Translations under genes and position numbers: made by a program | Notes under the pieces: model-generated | What the model saw: the letters and a program-made list of their open reading frames with translations, nothing else | Told to the model about the DNA's origin: nothing | Databases searched by the model: none | Part shown: one piece after another, positions 1 to 9,357 of the stretch | How the letters are laid out: each line of letters opens with the position of its first letter | Numbering within the stretch: the first letter of the stretch is position 1 | DNA from: an uncultured Flavobacterium sp. | GTDB lineage: Bacteria; Bacteroidota; Bacteroidia; Flavobacteriales; Flavobacteriaceae | Assembly: GCF_946478785.1 (NCBI RefSeq) | Contig: NZ_CAMLDD010000004.1 | Coordinates: 124,001 to 188,000 of the forward strand | DNA: 64,000 bases | Reading direction: 5' to 3'

Positions 1-332
1 AAATCATGATGGATACAAGAGACCGCTTGCAGGAGGTAGGAAAAAATATCGATGCCAATAAAGGTGTTTTTATTCCTGATAATAAAACTTTATTAAACGA
101 TTATATCACTCCGGAAGAATTATGGGCCTGTACATCTTGTAATGCATGTGTAGAAGAATGCCCCGTAAATATAGATCCCTTGTCTATTATCATGGATATG
201 CGCCGTTATTTGGTAATGGAACAAAGTGCTGCTCCAATGTCACTGAATGCCATGATGACAAATGTTGAAAATAATGGAGCGCCCTGGCAGTATAGCCAGC
301 AAGACCGATTGAACTGGAAAAACGAGAATTAA
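1..332 (+). CDS. 4Fe-4S ferredoxin-domain oxidoreductase subunit, C-terminal part
   Basis: The reading frame is open to the left edge, so the N-terminus lies outside the window. The visible 109 residues carry a cluster motif CTSCNACVEECPV, the CxxCxxCxxxCP arrangement of a [4Fe-4S] ferredoxin domain. This is typical of HdrC/GlpC/LutB-like electron-transfer subunits, which normally have a second such motif further upstream. The next gene (436-1227) is a CCG-domain protein, the usual partner, so the two probably form one heterodisulfide-reductase-like complex. The electron donor and acceptor cannot be read from sequence. The family call is secure; the exact function is not. Confidence 0.85.
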   Translation, partial: IMMDTRDRLQEVGKNIDANKGVFIPDNKTLLNDYITPEELWACTSCNACVEECPVNIDPLSIIMDMRRYLVMEQSAAPMSLNAMMTNVENNGAPWQYSQQDRLNWKNEN

Positions 333-435
333 AAATAGCTTATTTGGTTATTTGTTTTAACCATTTAGAATAGTTGAAAATATATTTAAAATTTCAGATT
401 AAAACATGAAACTTTAAACTTTAAACAAAAATGAA

Positions 436-1227
436 ATGTCAGAAAATTTAGTTGTACCAACAATGGCAGAAATGCTGGCCGAAGGAAAACAGCCGGAAGT
501 ATTGTTTTGGGTTGGTTGTGCAGGAAGTTTTGATGATAGGGCAAAAAAGATTACAAAAGCTTTTGTGCGAATTCTAAATCGTACAAACGTTTCTTTTGCT
601 GTACTTGGTACTGAAGAAAGCTGTACTGGAGATCCTGCAAAAAGAGCCGGAAATGAATTTTTGTTTCAAATGCAGGCTATGATGAATATCGAGGTTTTAA
701 ATGCATATGAAGCTAAAAAAATAGTTACGGCCTGTCCACATTGTTTTAATACCTTAAAAAATGAATATCCTGAATTAGGGGGGCAATACGATGTTATTCA
801 TCATACTGAATTTTTAAAGTCATTAATTGATGATGGAAGATTAACGGTTGAAGGCGGTCAATTTAAAGGAAAAAGAATTACTTTTCATGATCCTTGTTAC
901 TTAGGAAGAGCAAATAAAGTTTATGAAGCGCCGAGAGATTTAATTCAGAAACTGGATGTTGAATTGGTCGAAATGAAACGCTCTAAGGCTAATGGTTTAT
1001 GTTGTGGAGCAGGTGGAGCACAAATGTTTAAAGATGCAGAACCTGGAAATAAGGAAGTAAACATTGAAAGAACAGAAGACGCACTTGAAGCCCAACCAGA
1101 TATTATTGCTGCTGGCTGCCCGTTTTGCAATACAATGTTAACGGATGGAATTAAACATAAAGAGAAAGAAGGGCAGGTTAAAGTAATGGATATTGCAGAA
1201 CTAATTGCAAACGCACAAGATTTGTAA
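436..1227 (+). CDS. (Fe-S)-binding CCG-domain oxidoreductase subunit
   Basis: This 263-residue protein has two cysteine-rich CCG-type repeats. The first includes WVGCAGSFDDR near the N-terminus and TACPHCFNT around residue 95. The second includes HDPCYLGR, GLCCGAGGAQMF and GCPFCNTM. Such repeats ligate an unusual Fe-S cluster in HdrB/HdrD, GlpC and LutA proteins. An ATG at 431 opens a frame that stops after six codons, so 436 is the start. The gene lies 103 bp after the ferredoxin-type subunit and is probably co-transcribed with it. The physiological substrate is unknown; quinone-linked lactate or glycerol-phosphate oxidation and thiol-disulfide chemistry are all possible. Confidence 0.88.
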   Translation: MSENLVVPTMAEMLAEGKQPEVLFWVGCAGSFDDRAKKITKAFVRILNRTNVSFAVLGTEESCTGDPAKRAGNEFLFQMQAMMNIEVLNAYEAKKIVTACPHCFNTLKNEYPELGGQYDVIHHTEFLKSLIDDGRLTVEGGQFKGKRITFHDPCYLGRANKVYEAPRDLIQKLDVELVEMKRSKANGLCCGAGGAQMFKDAEPGNKEVNIERTEDALEAQPDIIAAGCPFCNTMLTDGIKHKEKEGQVKVMDIAELIANAQDL

Positions 1228-1311
1228 TATAAGTTCTGAGATGCTAAGTTTCTAAGTTTTCTAACTTGAAACTTTAAACTTGAAACAAGTTAAACTAAAA
1301 GAAAAATTAAA

Positions 1312-1794
1312 ATGTACGTACCTTTTGAAAATTTACCTGGTGAATCCAGAATTTGGATTTATCAATCTAACAGAAAATTTTCTGAGGAAGAATTTTCTGA
1401 AATAGAAGCTGATTTAAAATCTTTCATCGAAGGTTGGGCAGCACATGGAACAAGTCTGGAAGCTTCCTATCAATTAAAATACAACAGATTCATTATTTTA
1501 GCTGTAAATCAGGATGTACAGGCTGCGACGGGATGTTCTATTGATAGTTCTGTGGAATTTATTCAAAGTTTAGAGAAAAAGTATAACGTTGATTTGTTAG
1601 ATAAAATGAACGTTACTTTTAAACTAGGGGAACATATTGCACACAAGCCATTAATTGACTTTAAGAAAATGGTTAAAGACAAATCGGTTTCTGAGAATAC
1701 AATTGTTTTTAATAATCTGGTTAACAATATCGAAGAGTTTAATGAATCCTGGGAAGTACCTGCTGCTGATAGCTGGCATAGCAGATTTTTCTAA
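1312..1794 (+). CDS. conserved flavobacterial protein of unknown function
   Basis: This is a soluble 160-residue protein with no signal peptide. I recognise it as a family conserved in Bacteroidota and often labelled 'ABC transporter ATPase'. No Walker A (GxxxxGKT), Walker B or LSGGQ motif is present, so that label is not supported by the sequence. It starts MYVPFENLPGESRIWIYQ and ends in WHSRFF. It follows the Fe-S pair by 84 bp in the same direction, which suggests a functional link to that redox complex. A terminator-like hairpin follows its stop. Confidence 0.75.
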   Translation: MYVPFENLPGESRIWIYQSNRKFSEEEFSEIEADLKSFIEGWAAHGTSLEASYQLKYNRFIILAVNQDVQAATGCSIDSSVEFIQSLEKKYNVDLLDKMNVTFKLGEHIAHKPLIDFKKMVKDKSVSENTIVFNNLVNNIEEFNESWEVPAADSWHSRFF

Positions 1795-1814
1795 GAGAAT
1801 TTATAATATATTTG

Positions 1815-1850
1815 AAAGGCATGGGACTTAGGTTTTGTGCCTTTTTTTTG
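1815..1850 (+). terminator. intrinsic terminator after the Fe-S operon
   Basis: AAAGGCA (1815-1821) pairs with TGCCTTT (1838-1844), and a run of T follows. It lies about 20 bp after the stop of the 1312-1794 gene. Confidence 0.65.
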
Positions 1851-1939
1851 TGGAACTAAGTTGTTTTTTTTTGTTTCAGTTTAGATTGTGGAAATCTTTG
1901 TAAAAGTTTTAAACTATTACAAAGATAATCGCGACAAAC

Positions 1940-1978
1940 CCCGACAGGTTTTTATCCCGAGGCTTCGGGACTGTCGGG
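1940..1978. repeat. GC-rich hairpin in a gene-free stretch
   Basis: CCCGACAG (1940-1947) pairs with CTGTCGGG (1971-1978). Inside it, TCCCGA (1955-1960) pairs with TCGGGA (1965-1970). It is much richer in GC than its surroundings and looks like an intergenic palindrome. The gene-free stretch 1795-2332 holds this hairpin, a Flavo-1-like element and AT-rich sequence; I see no small gene. Confidence 0.6.
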
Positions 1979-2017
1979 TTTAGGAATGAAGGGCTTATGA
2001 AAGCCAAACCTCTAATT

Positions 2018-2088
2018 TAGCCCCGATGGGAGTGATATCCTTTTATGGCGGGGTTTGCCATAAAAGATATAGCGGACAGCGGGACTAG
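2018..2088 (+). ncRNA. Flavo-1-like structured element, copy 1
   Basis: The copy begins AGCCCCGATGGGAGTG, continues ATCCTTTTATGGC, has an inner hairpin ATGGC/GCCAT, and closes with AAAAGATATAGCGGACAGCGGG. The same skeleton recurs at 16581-16668, 31970-32045 (minus strand) and 55258-55332. This matches my memory of the flavobacterial Flavo-1 RNA motif (Rfam), but I could not test it with a covariance model. No function is known for that motif. Confidence 0.6.
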
Positions 2089-2306
2089 TGGTTCTTTGGA
2101 AAATAAATGCGCTGCTCCTTATAAAGTTAAACGTTATTTGTTAAAAGTTAGAAGTTGTTTGAAAATTAAAAGCTAGTTGTCATTTCCCTTCGACTTCTTT
2201 CAGAATAACAGTAAAATCCAATAATCTAACTATCTATTAATCTGAGATCTCTAAGATTTACAAAAAATGTAACATTCCAAACCTTTAATTAAACGCTAAT
2301 TTTAAG

Positions 2307-2314
2307 TACTTTCG
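2307..2314 (+). promoter_or_regulatory. -7 box upstream of bshA
   Basis: TACTTTCG matches the Bacteroidota -7 consensus TAnnTTTG in seven of eight positions and lies 18 bp before the bshA ATG. I see no convincing -33 TTG. Confidence 0.4.
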
Positions 2315-2332
2315 TAGTATTAAATTTAATAC

Positions 2333-3469
2333 ATGAAAATAGCAATAGTTTGTTATCCAACTTTTGGTGGGAGTGGGGTTGTAGCCACAGAATTAGGTCT
2401 TGAATTAGCCAGACGCGGACACGAAATCCATTTTATTACTTATAGCCAGCCCGTACGATTGGCACTTTTAAATCCAAATGTTCATTATCACGAAGTAAAC
2501 GTTCCTGAATATCCTCTTTTTCATTATCAGCCTTATGAGTTGGCTTTGTCAAGCAAACTGGTTGATATGGTAAAATTATATAAGATTGAGTTGTTGCACG
2601 TGCATTACGCAATTCCACATGCATATGCGGGTTACATGGCAAAGCAAATGCTAAAGAATGAAGGTATTAACCTTCCAATGATTACGACGCTTCACGGAAC
2701 AGATATAACCTTGGTTGGAAATCATCCTTTTTACAAACCCGCAGTAACTTTTAGTATCAATAAATCGGATTATGTGACTTCGGTTTCGCAAAGTTTGAAA
2801 GATGATACCTTGAAATTATTCAAAATCAAGAATAAAATTAAGGTGATTCCTAATTTTATTGAATTGGACAAAGTTGTTAAAGACCCTGCCGCACCTTGTC
2901 ACCGAAGTGTTATGGCAAAGGAAAATGAACGTATCGTTACACACATTAGTAATTTTAGAAAAGTAAAACGTATTCCCGACATCATTAAGATTTTTTATAA
3001 TATCCAGAGAGAAATGCCTGCAAAACTAATGATGGTGGGCGATGGTCCTGAAAAAGAAAATGCAGAGATTTTATGTCAGGAATTAGGAATTTCAGACAAA
3101 GTGATTTTCTTTGGGAACAGTAATGAAATTGATAAAATTTTACTTTTGACCGATCTGTTTTTGCTTCCATCTGAAACAGAAAGTTTTGGTTTGGCAGCGT
3201 TAGAAGCCATGGCGTGCGGAGTTCCTGTAATTTCTAGTAATTCTGGCGGTCTGCCGGAAGTAAATTTTGAAGGTGTCTCAGGATATTTAAGTGATGTTGG
3301 TGATGTTGAAGAAATGGCTCATAATGCCATTAAAATCCTTAATGATGACAAAGTTTTAAATCAGTTTAAAAAAAATGCTTTTGAAGTTGCAAAAAAATTC
3401 GACATTAAAAACATATTACCTATATATGAAGCGTTATACCAAAAAGCAATAGACGATTACAAAGAATAG
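2333..3469 (+). CDS. bshA: N-acetyl-alpha-D-glucosaminyl L-malate synthase BshA
   Basis: BshA is a GT4 glycosyltransferase that joins UDP-GlcNAc to L-malate, the first step of bacillithiol synthesis. The 378-residue length is normal for the family. The N-terminus reads CYPTFGGSGVVATELG, the glycine-rich start typical of BshA. HVHYAIPHA and TTLHGTDITLVG follow in the acceptor half. The nucleotide-sugar half contains ETESFGLAALEAMACG, which holds the retaining GT4 E-x7-E motif. The deacetylase BshB and the ligase BshC are not in this window, as is usual when bsh genes are scattered. A small lipoprotein gene follows after 28 bp. Confidence 0.93.
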   Translation: MKIAIVCYPTFGGSGVVATELGLELARRGHEIHFITYSQPVRLALLNPNVHYHEVNVPEYPLFHYQPYELALSSKLVDMVKLYKIELLHVHYAIPHAYAGYMAKQMLKNEGINLPMITTLHGTDITLVGNHPFYKPAVTFSINKSDYVTSVSQSLKDDTLKLFKIKNKIKVIPNFIELDKVVKDPAAPCHRSVMAKENERIVTHISNFRKVKRIPDIIKIFYNIQREMPAKLMMVGDGPEKENAEILCQELGISDKVIFFGNSNEIDKILLLTDLFLLPSETESFGLAALEAMACGVPVISSNSGGLPEVNFEGVSGYLSDVGDVEEMAHNAIKILNDDKVLNQFKKNAFEVAKKFDIKNILPIYEALYQKAIDDYKE

Positions 3470-3497
3470 CATTTTTAACCTAAAAAAATAAACGGTG

Positions 3498-3926
3498 ATG
3501 AAAAAAGTAATTTCAGTCTTGGCAGTTTTTGCCTTAATTTCGTGTGGAGCTAAAAAAAAATCTGAGTCAAACAATACTGCATTGTATGAAATTTTAACGG
3601 AACAGCCTGACGGAGGAGGAAATATCAGGTTTTTTGAAATCCTGAGTGAGCCAAATGAAATCATAATGCTTCAGAATGATCCGCTTTTAAAGGATAAAAT
3701 GAAGCACGATGATATTAATAATTCAAATTATGTTATTCTGAATATGGGTGAGAAAAATACCGGAGGTTACTCAATAGGAGTTGAAAAGGTAGAAGAAACT
3801 GATAAAAATATTATCATTACTGTAAAAGAAAAAGGTCCTGAACCAGGTGCGATGGTAATGCAGGTGATTTCTTATCCTTACACAGTAGTAAAAGTGAAAT
3901 CGAAAAAAGAAATAATTATCAAATAA
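3498..3926 (+). CDS. PrcB-like lipoprotein
   Basis: The start is the ATG at 3498; a GTG three bases earlier is less likely. Residues 1-15 form a lipoprotein signal ending in the lipobox ALISC, so the protein should be anchored in the envelope. The second half reads NMGEKNTGGYSI followed by QVISYPYTVVKV, the pattern of the PrcB C-terminal domain (N-x-G-x-K-x-TGGY and SxPYxxVKV). That domain is named after a subunit of the Treponema dentilisin protease complex; its role in flavobacteria is unknown. The gene is 28 bp after bshA and may share its transcript. Confidence 0.75.
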   Translation: MKKVISVLAVFALISCGAKKKSESNNTALYEILTEQPDGGGNIRFFEILSEPNEIIMLQNDPLLKDKMKHDDINNSNYVILNMGEKNTGGYSIGVEKVEETDKNIIITVKEKGPEPGAMVMQVISYPYTVVKVKSKKEIIIK

Positions 3927-3961
3927 AAAATCCTGTCGTTTTAAAGCGACAGGATTTTTTT
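3925..3961. terminator. bidirectional intrinsic terminator
   Basis: AAATCCTGTCG and CGACAGGATTT form a stem around TTTTAAAG, with A and T runs on the two sides. It separates the lipoprotein gene from the convergent barrel gene at 3990-4487. Confidence 0.85.
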
Positions 3962-3989
3962 ATAAAGTAAGCTGATTTTATTTAAAAAT

Positions 3990-4487
3990 CTAGAATCTGA
4001 ATCTTGCACCAAGCCCTACATCGAAACCAAAGTTGTCGTCATCATAGTATCCTGATCCAATTTCAGGTCTTGCATCTAATGATAAAGTAAGAGGAAATTC
4101 CTTAAATCTGTATTCGATACCAATATCTCCGGCTGCAAAAACATATGTACCGCTGTCATCAAAGTCGTTTCCAGGACCATTATAATCGTAATCCCAGGTT
4201 GCAATACCACCACCAACACCAGCATACCAGTTAAAACCTCCATCGATATTCCATACCCATTGATAAAGAGCTACTCCTTTTATAGCATCAACGTGTTTAT
4301 CATCTCTCCATCCTAAATCGAATTCAAGTCTATTTTTTTGACTCAACCCTAGTTGGTATGATATTTCTCCTCCAAATCCGTTATTGTCTCCCAGACGTAA
4401 TCCTAATGCGTGTTTAGAAATTTCTTGTGATTGCGCAGTAAACGCTATTCCTAATAGCGCAATGGCAGATAAAATGATTTTTTTCAT
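3990..4487 (-). CDS. small outer-membrane beta-barrel protein
   Basis: The 165-residue product begins with a signal peptide (MKKIILSAIALLGIAFTAQSQ, cleavage after AQSQ). The rest consists of alternating polar and aromatic segments such as FGGEISYQLGL, NWYAGVGGGIATW and DVGLGARFRF. It ends in phenylalanine, as outer-membrane barrels usually do. The length suggests about eight strands. Acidic turns (DYDYNGPGNDFDD, YYDDDN) may be surface loops. No enzyme motif is visible and the function is unknown. It is convergent with the gene before it. Confidence 0.75.
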   Translation of the reverse strand: MKKIILSAIALLGIAFTAQSQEISKHALGLRLGDNNGFGGEISYQLGLSQKNRLEFDLGWRDDKHVDAIKGVALYQWVWNIDGGFNWYAGVGGGIATWDYDYNGPGNDFDDSGTYVFAAGDIGIEYRFKEFPLTLSLDARPEIGSGYYDDDNFGFDVGLGARFRF

Positions 4488-4638
4488 AAAAAATGGTTAT
4501 TAATTTTTTGTCAAATTTACAATTACTGTTCAAGTAAAACGTATAAAATCGATTAAAATTGTTATGTAATTCCCATATTTTATCAAATGGAAATGTCGCT
4601 ATTTTTAAGTTTTTAGTAAGTAGTTGGCTGTAAAAAAG

Positions 4639-5466
4639 TTACTTTTGATTTACAATTGAAGAAAGTAATTGTACGGCCAAAATATCTTCCATTTCGAAAA
4701 GATTTTCTTCAGATTCCGTAAAGTTTGCTTTGGAATAGGAGAACAGTTTCCAGCGTTTCTTATGATATTCCAGTGCAGTTAAATTTTCAATCCAGTCTCC
4801 TGAATTTAAATATAAAGTAGAGCCGTATTTGTTTTGCTTTTCAATAATTTTTGGTTCATGAATATGTCCGCAGATAACATAATCGTATTTTTTTTCAATT
4901 GCCAGATCAGTTGCGGTTATTTCAAAATCGGTAATAAATTTTACCGCTTTTTTTACACTCGCTTTTATTTTTTTTGAAAACGAGTAGGGTTCTTTCCCTA
5001 CTTTGGCTAAACACCAATTAGCAAATCTATTGCACAGAATTAAATAATCATAACCTAAACCGCCCAATTTTGCTATCCATTTTGAGTGTTGTACAGATGC
5101 ATCAAAAACATCCCCGTGAAAAATCCATGCTTTTTTATTGTCTAATTCTAAAACTAATTTGTCTACCAAAGAAAAATTCCCCATGTTCATATCAGTGAAC
5201 TTTCTCAGGATTTCATCGTGGTTTCCGGTAATGTAGTATACTTTTGTTCCCTTTGAAGCCATTCCGATTATTCGTTGAATGACTTTTAAGTGCGATTTTG
5301 GAAAGTATGATTTTCTAAATTGCCAGGCATCAATAATATCACCGTTTAAAACTAATGTTTTGGGTTTTATGCTTGAAAGGTAGTTGTTTAGCTCTTTAGC
5401 GTGACTGCCGTAAGTTCCTAAATGCACATCTGAAATGATGACCAGTTCGACATTTCTTTTTTTCAA
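4639..5466 (-). CDS. LpxH-like UDP-2,3-diacylglucosamine diphosphatase
   Basis: This 275-residue calcineurin-type metallophosphoesterase has all the metal motifs in order: DVHLG near residue 13, GDIIDAW near 42, GNHDE near 81, HGDVFD near 116 and GHIHEP near 197. The sequence fits the Bacteroidota family annotated as UDP-2,3-diacylglucosamine diphosphatase, which releases lipid X for lipid A synthesis at the inner membrane. It is longer than E. coli LpxH (about 240 residues). Substrate assignment rests on family resemblance only. It is transcribed alone, divergent from aroC. Confidence 0.75.
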   Translation of the reverse strand: MKKRNVELVIISDVHLGTYGSHAKELNNYLSSIKPKTLVLNGDIIDAWQFRKSYFPKSHLKVIQRIIGMASKGTKVYYITGNHDEILRKFTDMNMGNFSLVDKLVLELDNKKAWIFHGDVFDASVQHSKWIAKLGGLGYDYLILCNRFANWCLAKVGKEPYSFSKKIKASVKKAVKFITDFEITATDLAIEKKYDYVICGHIHEPKIIEKQNKYGSTLYLNSGDWIENLTALEYHKKRWKLFSYSKANFTESEENLFEMEDILAVQLLSSIVNQK

Positions 5467-5631
5467 TTTTTCTTAATTTGAAGTTTAACAAATTAAGTCA
5501 TCTTAAATGCATTTTGTTTTATCAAAAGGTTATCAATTTGGACCTCAATTTTAATAAATTATGATTTTTGCAAGAGTAACTCTTTAATTGATAATACTAA
5601 TTTTAAATTTTTTAATTTAATTCATAAAACT

Positions 5632-5639
5632 TACATTTG
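5632..5639 (+). promoter_or_regulatory. -7 box upstream of aroC
   Basis: TACATTTG is a full match to TAnnTTTG and ends 16 bp before the aroC ATG. No clear -33 TTG is present at the usual distance. Confidence 0.5.
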
Positions 5640-5655
5640 CTCAAAACTAATTATA

Positions 5656-6714
5656 ATGGCAGGAAGTAGCTACGGCACACTATATAAAGTTACCACATTT
5701 GGAGAATCTCATGGGGAAGCTTTAGGCGGAATCATAGACGGTTGTCCATCAGGAATTCAGCTTGATTTTGAAGCAATTGAATTGGATATGGCCCGAAGAA
5801 AACCAGGACAATCAGCAATTGTTACACAAAGAAAAGAACCGGATGCGGTTCAGTTTTTATCCGGTATTTTTGAAGGTAAAACAACGGGAACTCCAATTGG
5901 ATTTATTATTCCGAACACCAATCAAAAATCAGATGATTATTCACATATAAAAGACAACTACAGACCAAGTCACGCAGATTATGTGTATGATCAAAAATAT
6001 GGTTTTAGGGATTATCGCGGTGGCGGAAGAAGTTCAGCAAGGGAAACAGCCAGTAGGGTAGTAGCGGGAGCAATTGCTAAACAAATGCTTCCTGAAATTA
6101 AAATTAATGCATATGTTTCATCAGTAGGGCCAATTCATTTGGATACACCTTATCAGGAGTTGGATTTTTCTAAAATTGAAAGCAATCCTGTACGTTGTCC
6201 CGATGAAAAATCGGCAGCCATTATGGAAGAATACATTCGTGAAATCCGTAAACAGGGAGATACTGTTGGAGGAGTAGTTTCATGTGTGATTCAAAATGTT
6301 CCTGTTGGATTAGGAGAACCGGTTTTTGATAAACTGCATGCGGAATTAGGAAAAGCAATGCTCTCCATAAATGCTGTAAAAGGTTTTGAATATGGCAGCG
6401 GTTTTTCAGGATCTGAGATGAAAGGAAGCGAACATAACGATTTGTACAATTCTGACGGAACAACAAAAACCAATCTTTCCGGTGGAATTCAGGGAGGCAT
6501 CAGTAACGGAATGGATATTTATTTCAGGGTCGCTTTTAAACCTGTTGCGACTATCATGCAGACTCAGGATTCATTAGACAATAAAGGAAATATTACACCA
6601 ATGACCGGAAAAGGACGTCATGACCCATGTGTAGTGCCTAGAGCAGTGCCTATTGTTGAGGCAATGGCAGCTATTGTTTTGGCTGATTTTTATTTAATCA
6701 ACAAAACATATTAA
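5656..6714 (+). CDS. aroC: chorismate synthase
   Basis: AroC converts 5-enolpyruvylshikimate-3-phosphate to chorismate, the last shared step toward aromatic amino acids, using reduced FMN. The 352-residue length is standard. The three family signatures are visible: [17 protein letters not shown] near the start, [19 protein letters not shown] around residues 118-136, and [13 protein letters not shown] near 318. The gene is monocistronic or heads a short unit with the symporter that starts 53 bp later. Nothing unusual is seen. Confidence 0.97.
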   Translation: MAGSSYGTLYKVTTFGESHGEALGGIIDGCPSGIQLDFEAIELDMARRKPGQSAIVTQRKEPDAVQFLSGIFEGKTTGTPIGFIIPNTNQKSDDYSHIKDNYRPSHADYVYDQKYGFRDYRGGGRSSARETASRVVAGAIAKQMLPEIKINAYVSSVGPIHLDTPYQELDFSKIESNPVRCPDEKSAAIMEEYIREIRKQGDTVGGVVSCVIQNVPVGLGEPVFDKLHAELGKAMLSINAVKGFEYGSGFSGSEMKGSEHNDLYNSDGTTKTNLSGGIQGGISNGMDIYFRVAFKPVATIMQTQDSLDNKGNITPMTGKGRHDPCVVPRAVPIVEAMAAIVLADFYLINKTY

Positions 6715-6767
6715 TTTAAAAGTAGGCAGTGAGGGTCTTTTTTTAATTATAAATCAAAAAACAATTG

Positions 6768-8057
6768 ATGAACACAATTCAAAACCAAAAGAAAAAGTCA
6801 TTTATTTCTGGCCTGACAGGTCAAATTTTAATAGCGATGGTTCTTGGAGCTATTTTAGGAATTATATTGCATAATACAATTTCGCCTGAAGCAGCACAAT
6901 CATTTAGCAATAAAATAAAAATGTTAGCCACTATTTTTATTCGATTGGTGCAAATGATTATTTCACCATTGGTTTTTACAACTTTGGTAGTAGGAATTGC
7001 AAAACTGGGAGATATCAAAGCTGTTGGAAGAATTGGAGGTAAAGCACTAGCATGGTTTTTTACTGCTTCTTTTATTTCACTACTTATTGGATTGTTCTAT
7101 GTGAATTTATTAGAGCCAGGAGTTGGTTTGAAATTAGGCCAGATGGATTTAGAAACAGCTTCAGAAGTGACTGCTAAAACAAAATCTATTTCTTTTGAAA
7201 ATTTCGTGGAGCATATTGTGCCTAAAAGTCTTTTTGAGGCATTGGCTACCAATGAAATTTTACAAATTGTAATATTTTCTATCTTTTTTGGATTAGCTGC
7301 AGCATCTTTGGGAAATACCGTAAAACCGGTAATCAATGCTCTTGATAAAACATCGCATATTGTTTTAAAGATGGTTAATTATGTAATGAACTTTGCGCCA
7401 ATTGGTGTTTTTGGAGCTATTGCAGGTGTATTTGCCGTGAGGGATTTTCAGGAATTAATGATTACCTATTTTAAATTTTTTGGCTCATTTTTGATCGGTA
7501 TAAGTTCCTTGTGGGTAATTTTAATAATTGTTGGATATATTTTCTTAAAAAAGAGAATGAATGAATTATTAAAAAGAATTATTGGTCCTGTAGTTATCGC
7601 TTTTGGTACAACCAGCAGCGAAGCTGTTTTCCCTAAACTAACAGAAGAATTAGAAAAATTTGGTGTAAAAGACAGGATTGTATCTTTTATGCTCCCTTTA
7701 GGATATTCTTTTAATCTTGACGGAAGTATGATGTACATGACTTTTGCAAGTATTTTTATTGCACAGGCCTATGGTGTACATCTTGATATTGGTACACAAA
7801 TGGTAATGCTTTTAGTTTTAATGCTAACCAGCAAAGGAATTGCGGGTGTTCCAAGAGCAAGTTTGGTTGTGGTAGCAGCAACATGCGGTATGTTTGATAT
7901 TCCTGTTGAAGGAATAGCATTGATTTTGCCAATAGACCATTTTTGTGATATGTTCAGAAGCGGTACAAACGTTTTAGGGAATGCATTGGCAACTTCTGTA
8001 GTTGGACAATGGGAGGCAGATAAAGATCTTGAATCTGTATCAGAAATTGATATTTAG
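6768..8057 (+). CDS. dicarboxylate/amino acid:cation symporter (DAACS family)
   Basis: This is an inner-membrane secondary transporter of about 429 residues, starting at the ATG at 6768 rather than the TTG three bases before it. It resembles GltP/DctA/GltPh. The helical-hairpin motif FGTTSSEAVFPKL and the TM7 motif NLDGSMMYMTF (NMDGT in GltPh) are both present, as is the GVPRAS segment of hairpin 2. These residues bind sodium or protons and the substrate carboxylate. Likely substrates are glutamate, aspartate or C4-dicarboxylates; sequence alone does not decide. The C-terminal half aligns well with the substrate-binding core. Confidence 0.9.
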   Translation: MNTIQNQKKKSFISGLTGQILIAMVLGAILGIILHNTISPEAAQSFSNKIKMLATIFIRLVQMIISPLVFTTLVVGIAKLGDIKAVGRIGGKALAWFFTASFISLLIGLFYVNLLEPGVGLKLGQMDLETASEVTAKTKSISFENFVEHIVPKSLFEALATNEILQIVIFSIFFGLAAASLGNTVKPVINALDKTSHIVLKMVNYVMNFAPIGVFGAIAGVFAVRDFQELMITYFKFFGSFLIGISSLWVILIIVGYIFLKKRMNELLKRIIGPVVIAFGTTSSEAVFPKLTEELEKFGVKDRIVSFMLPLGYSFNLDGSMMYMTFASIFIAQAYGVHLDIGTQMVMLLVLMLTSKGIAGVPRASLVVVAATCGMFDIPVEGIALILPIDHFCDMFRSGTNVLGNALATSVVGQWEADKDLESVSEIDI

Positions 8058-8091
8058 ATTTTTCTGAGGTATTCGTAAGAAAATGATAAAC

Positions 8092-8121
8092 AAAAAACGC
8101 TGGTTAGTACCAGCGTTTTTT
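8092..8121. terminator. shared terminator with the helicase stop codon in its loop
   Basis: AAAAAACGCTGG (8092-8103) pairs with CCAGCGTTTTTT (8110-8121) around the loop TTAGTA. On the minus strand the loop holds the TAA stop of the helicase gene, so the last codons of that gene form one arm. It serves both convergent genes. Confidence 0.9.
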
Positions 8122-9357
8122 GTTTTGCTTTGAAGCATTAGACTTTCTCGATTTATGAGCTCCGCCGCTTCTATTTGAATTTTTAGGTTTTTCTGAAGTT
8201 GCTGCTTCCGGGCTTCCATCATGCCATTGATAAGGATGATCGCTGATTGTTTTTACATCAACTTTTATTAATTTCTGAATGTCTTTCCAATATGGGTGTT
8301 CATCCTTGCTGCAAAAAGATATCGCAATTCCGCCATTTCCTGCGCGGCCTGTTCGTCCAATTCGATGCACGTAAGTTTCCGGAATATTAGGCAAATCAAA
8401 ATTGATAACAAACGGTAACTGATCAATATCAATTCCTCTCGCAGCAATATCAGTTGCAACTAATACGCCAACTTCTTTGTTTTTAAAAGCATCCAGAACA
8501 CGTTGTCTTGCATTTTGGGATTTGTCCCCATGAATTGCTTCTGCAGGAATATCTTTTTTACGTAGCGCTTTTACAACATTATCAGCTCCGTGCTTTGTTC
8601 TTGAAAAAACCAGTACGTTTGATAATCCTTCAGTTTTTATTAAGTGATAAAGTAAATTTCTTTTTTCCGTTTTTTCAACAAAATAAACACGTTGTTCTAC
8701 ATTTTCCGCAGTTGAAGAAACTGGTGAAACTTCTACTTTTGCTGGATCCTGCAAAAACATTTCGGCTAATTCACGAATTGCAATGGGCATTGTAGCAGAA
8801 AATAAAAGTGTCTGACGGTTTTTAGGTGTTAATTTCACGATTTTTTTAACATCGTTTATAAAACCCATATCCAGCATTTGATCGGCTTCATCGAGTACTA
8901 AAACATGTAAATGATCTAAATCCAGAAAGCCTTGTTTCTGTAAGTCCAAAAGCCTTCCGGGAGTAGCTACCAAAATATCTACGCCTTTTTTTAAAGCATC
9001 AACCTGTGGATTTTGAGAAACTCCGCCAAAAATAGTCAACTGAGTCAAATTCGTATATTTTGCATAAGTGTCAAAACTTTGTCCAATCTGAACAGCTAAT
9101 TCACGTGTTGGGGTAACTATAAGAGCACGAATTACTTTTGCTTTTTTTGTAGAACCTACAATTCTGTGCAACTGATGGATAATCGGAATTGCAAATGCTG
9201 CCGTTTTTCCGGTTCCTGTCTGTGCACAGCCAATTAAATCCCTTCCTGCCAAAACAATTGGAATAGATTGTTCCTGAATAGGTGTAGGATTTAAGTAGCC
9301 TTCTTCAAATACGGCTTTTTGTATACTTTTTGAAAGTGATAAATCTTCGAATAACAT
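8104..9357 (-). CDS. DEAD-box ATP-dependent RNA helicase (RhlE-like)
   Basis: The 417-residue protein contains the full DEAD-box set: the Q motif [10 protein letters not shown], Walker [12 protein letters not shown] (residues 45-55), [19 protein letters not shown], the SAT motif LLFSATMP, and the C-terminal [11 protein letters not shown] and [10 protein letters not shown]. The tail after residue 370 is basic and low-complexity ([22 protein letters not shown]), typical of RhlE-type helicases and suited to RNA binding. A role in ribosome assembly or RNA turnover, often under cold stress, is inferred from the family. The stop codon is embedded in a terminator shared with the symporter gene. Confidence 0.92.
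   Translation of the reverse strand: MLFEDLSLSKSIQKAVFEEGYLNPTPIQEQSIPIVLAGRDLIGCAQTGTGKTAAFAIPIIHQLHRIVGSTKKAKVIRALIVTPTRELAVQIGQSFDTYAKYTNLTQLTIFGGVSQNPQVDALKKGVDILVATPGRLLDLQKQGFLDLDHLHVLVLDEADQMLDMGFINDVKKIVKLTPKNRQTLLFSATMPIAIRELAEMFLQDPAKVEVSPVSSTAENVEQRVYFVEKTEKRNLLYHLIKTEGLSNVLVFSRTKHGADNVVKALRKKDIPAEAIHGDKSQNARQRVLDAFKNKEVGVLVATDIAARGIDIDQLPFVINFDLPNIPETYVHRIGRTGRAGNGGIAISFCSKDEHPYWKDIQKLIKVDVKTISDHPYQWHDGSPEAATSEKPKNSNRSGGAHKSRKSNASKQNKKRWY

Noticed and set aside
1312..1794. ABC transporter ATPase label for this gene.
   Set aside because: No Walker A, Walker B or signature motif is present.
8508..8795. Plus-strand ORF of 95 codons inside the helicase gene.
   Set aside because: It is antisense to highly conserved helicase motifs and has no recognisable features.
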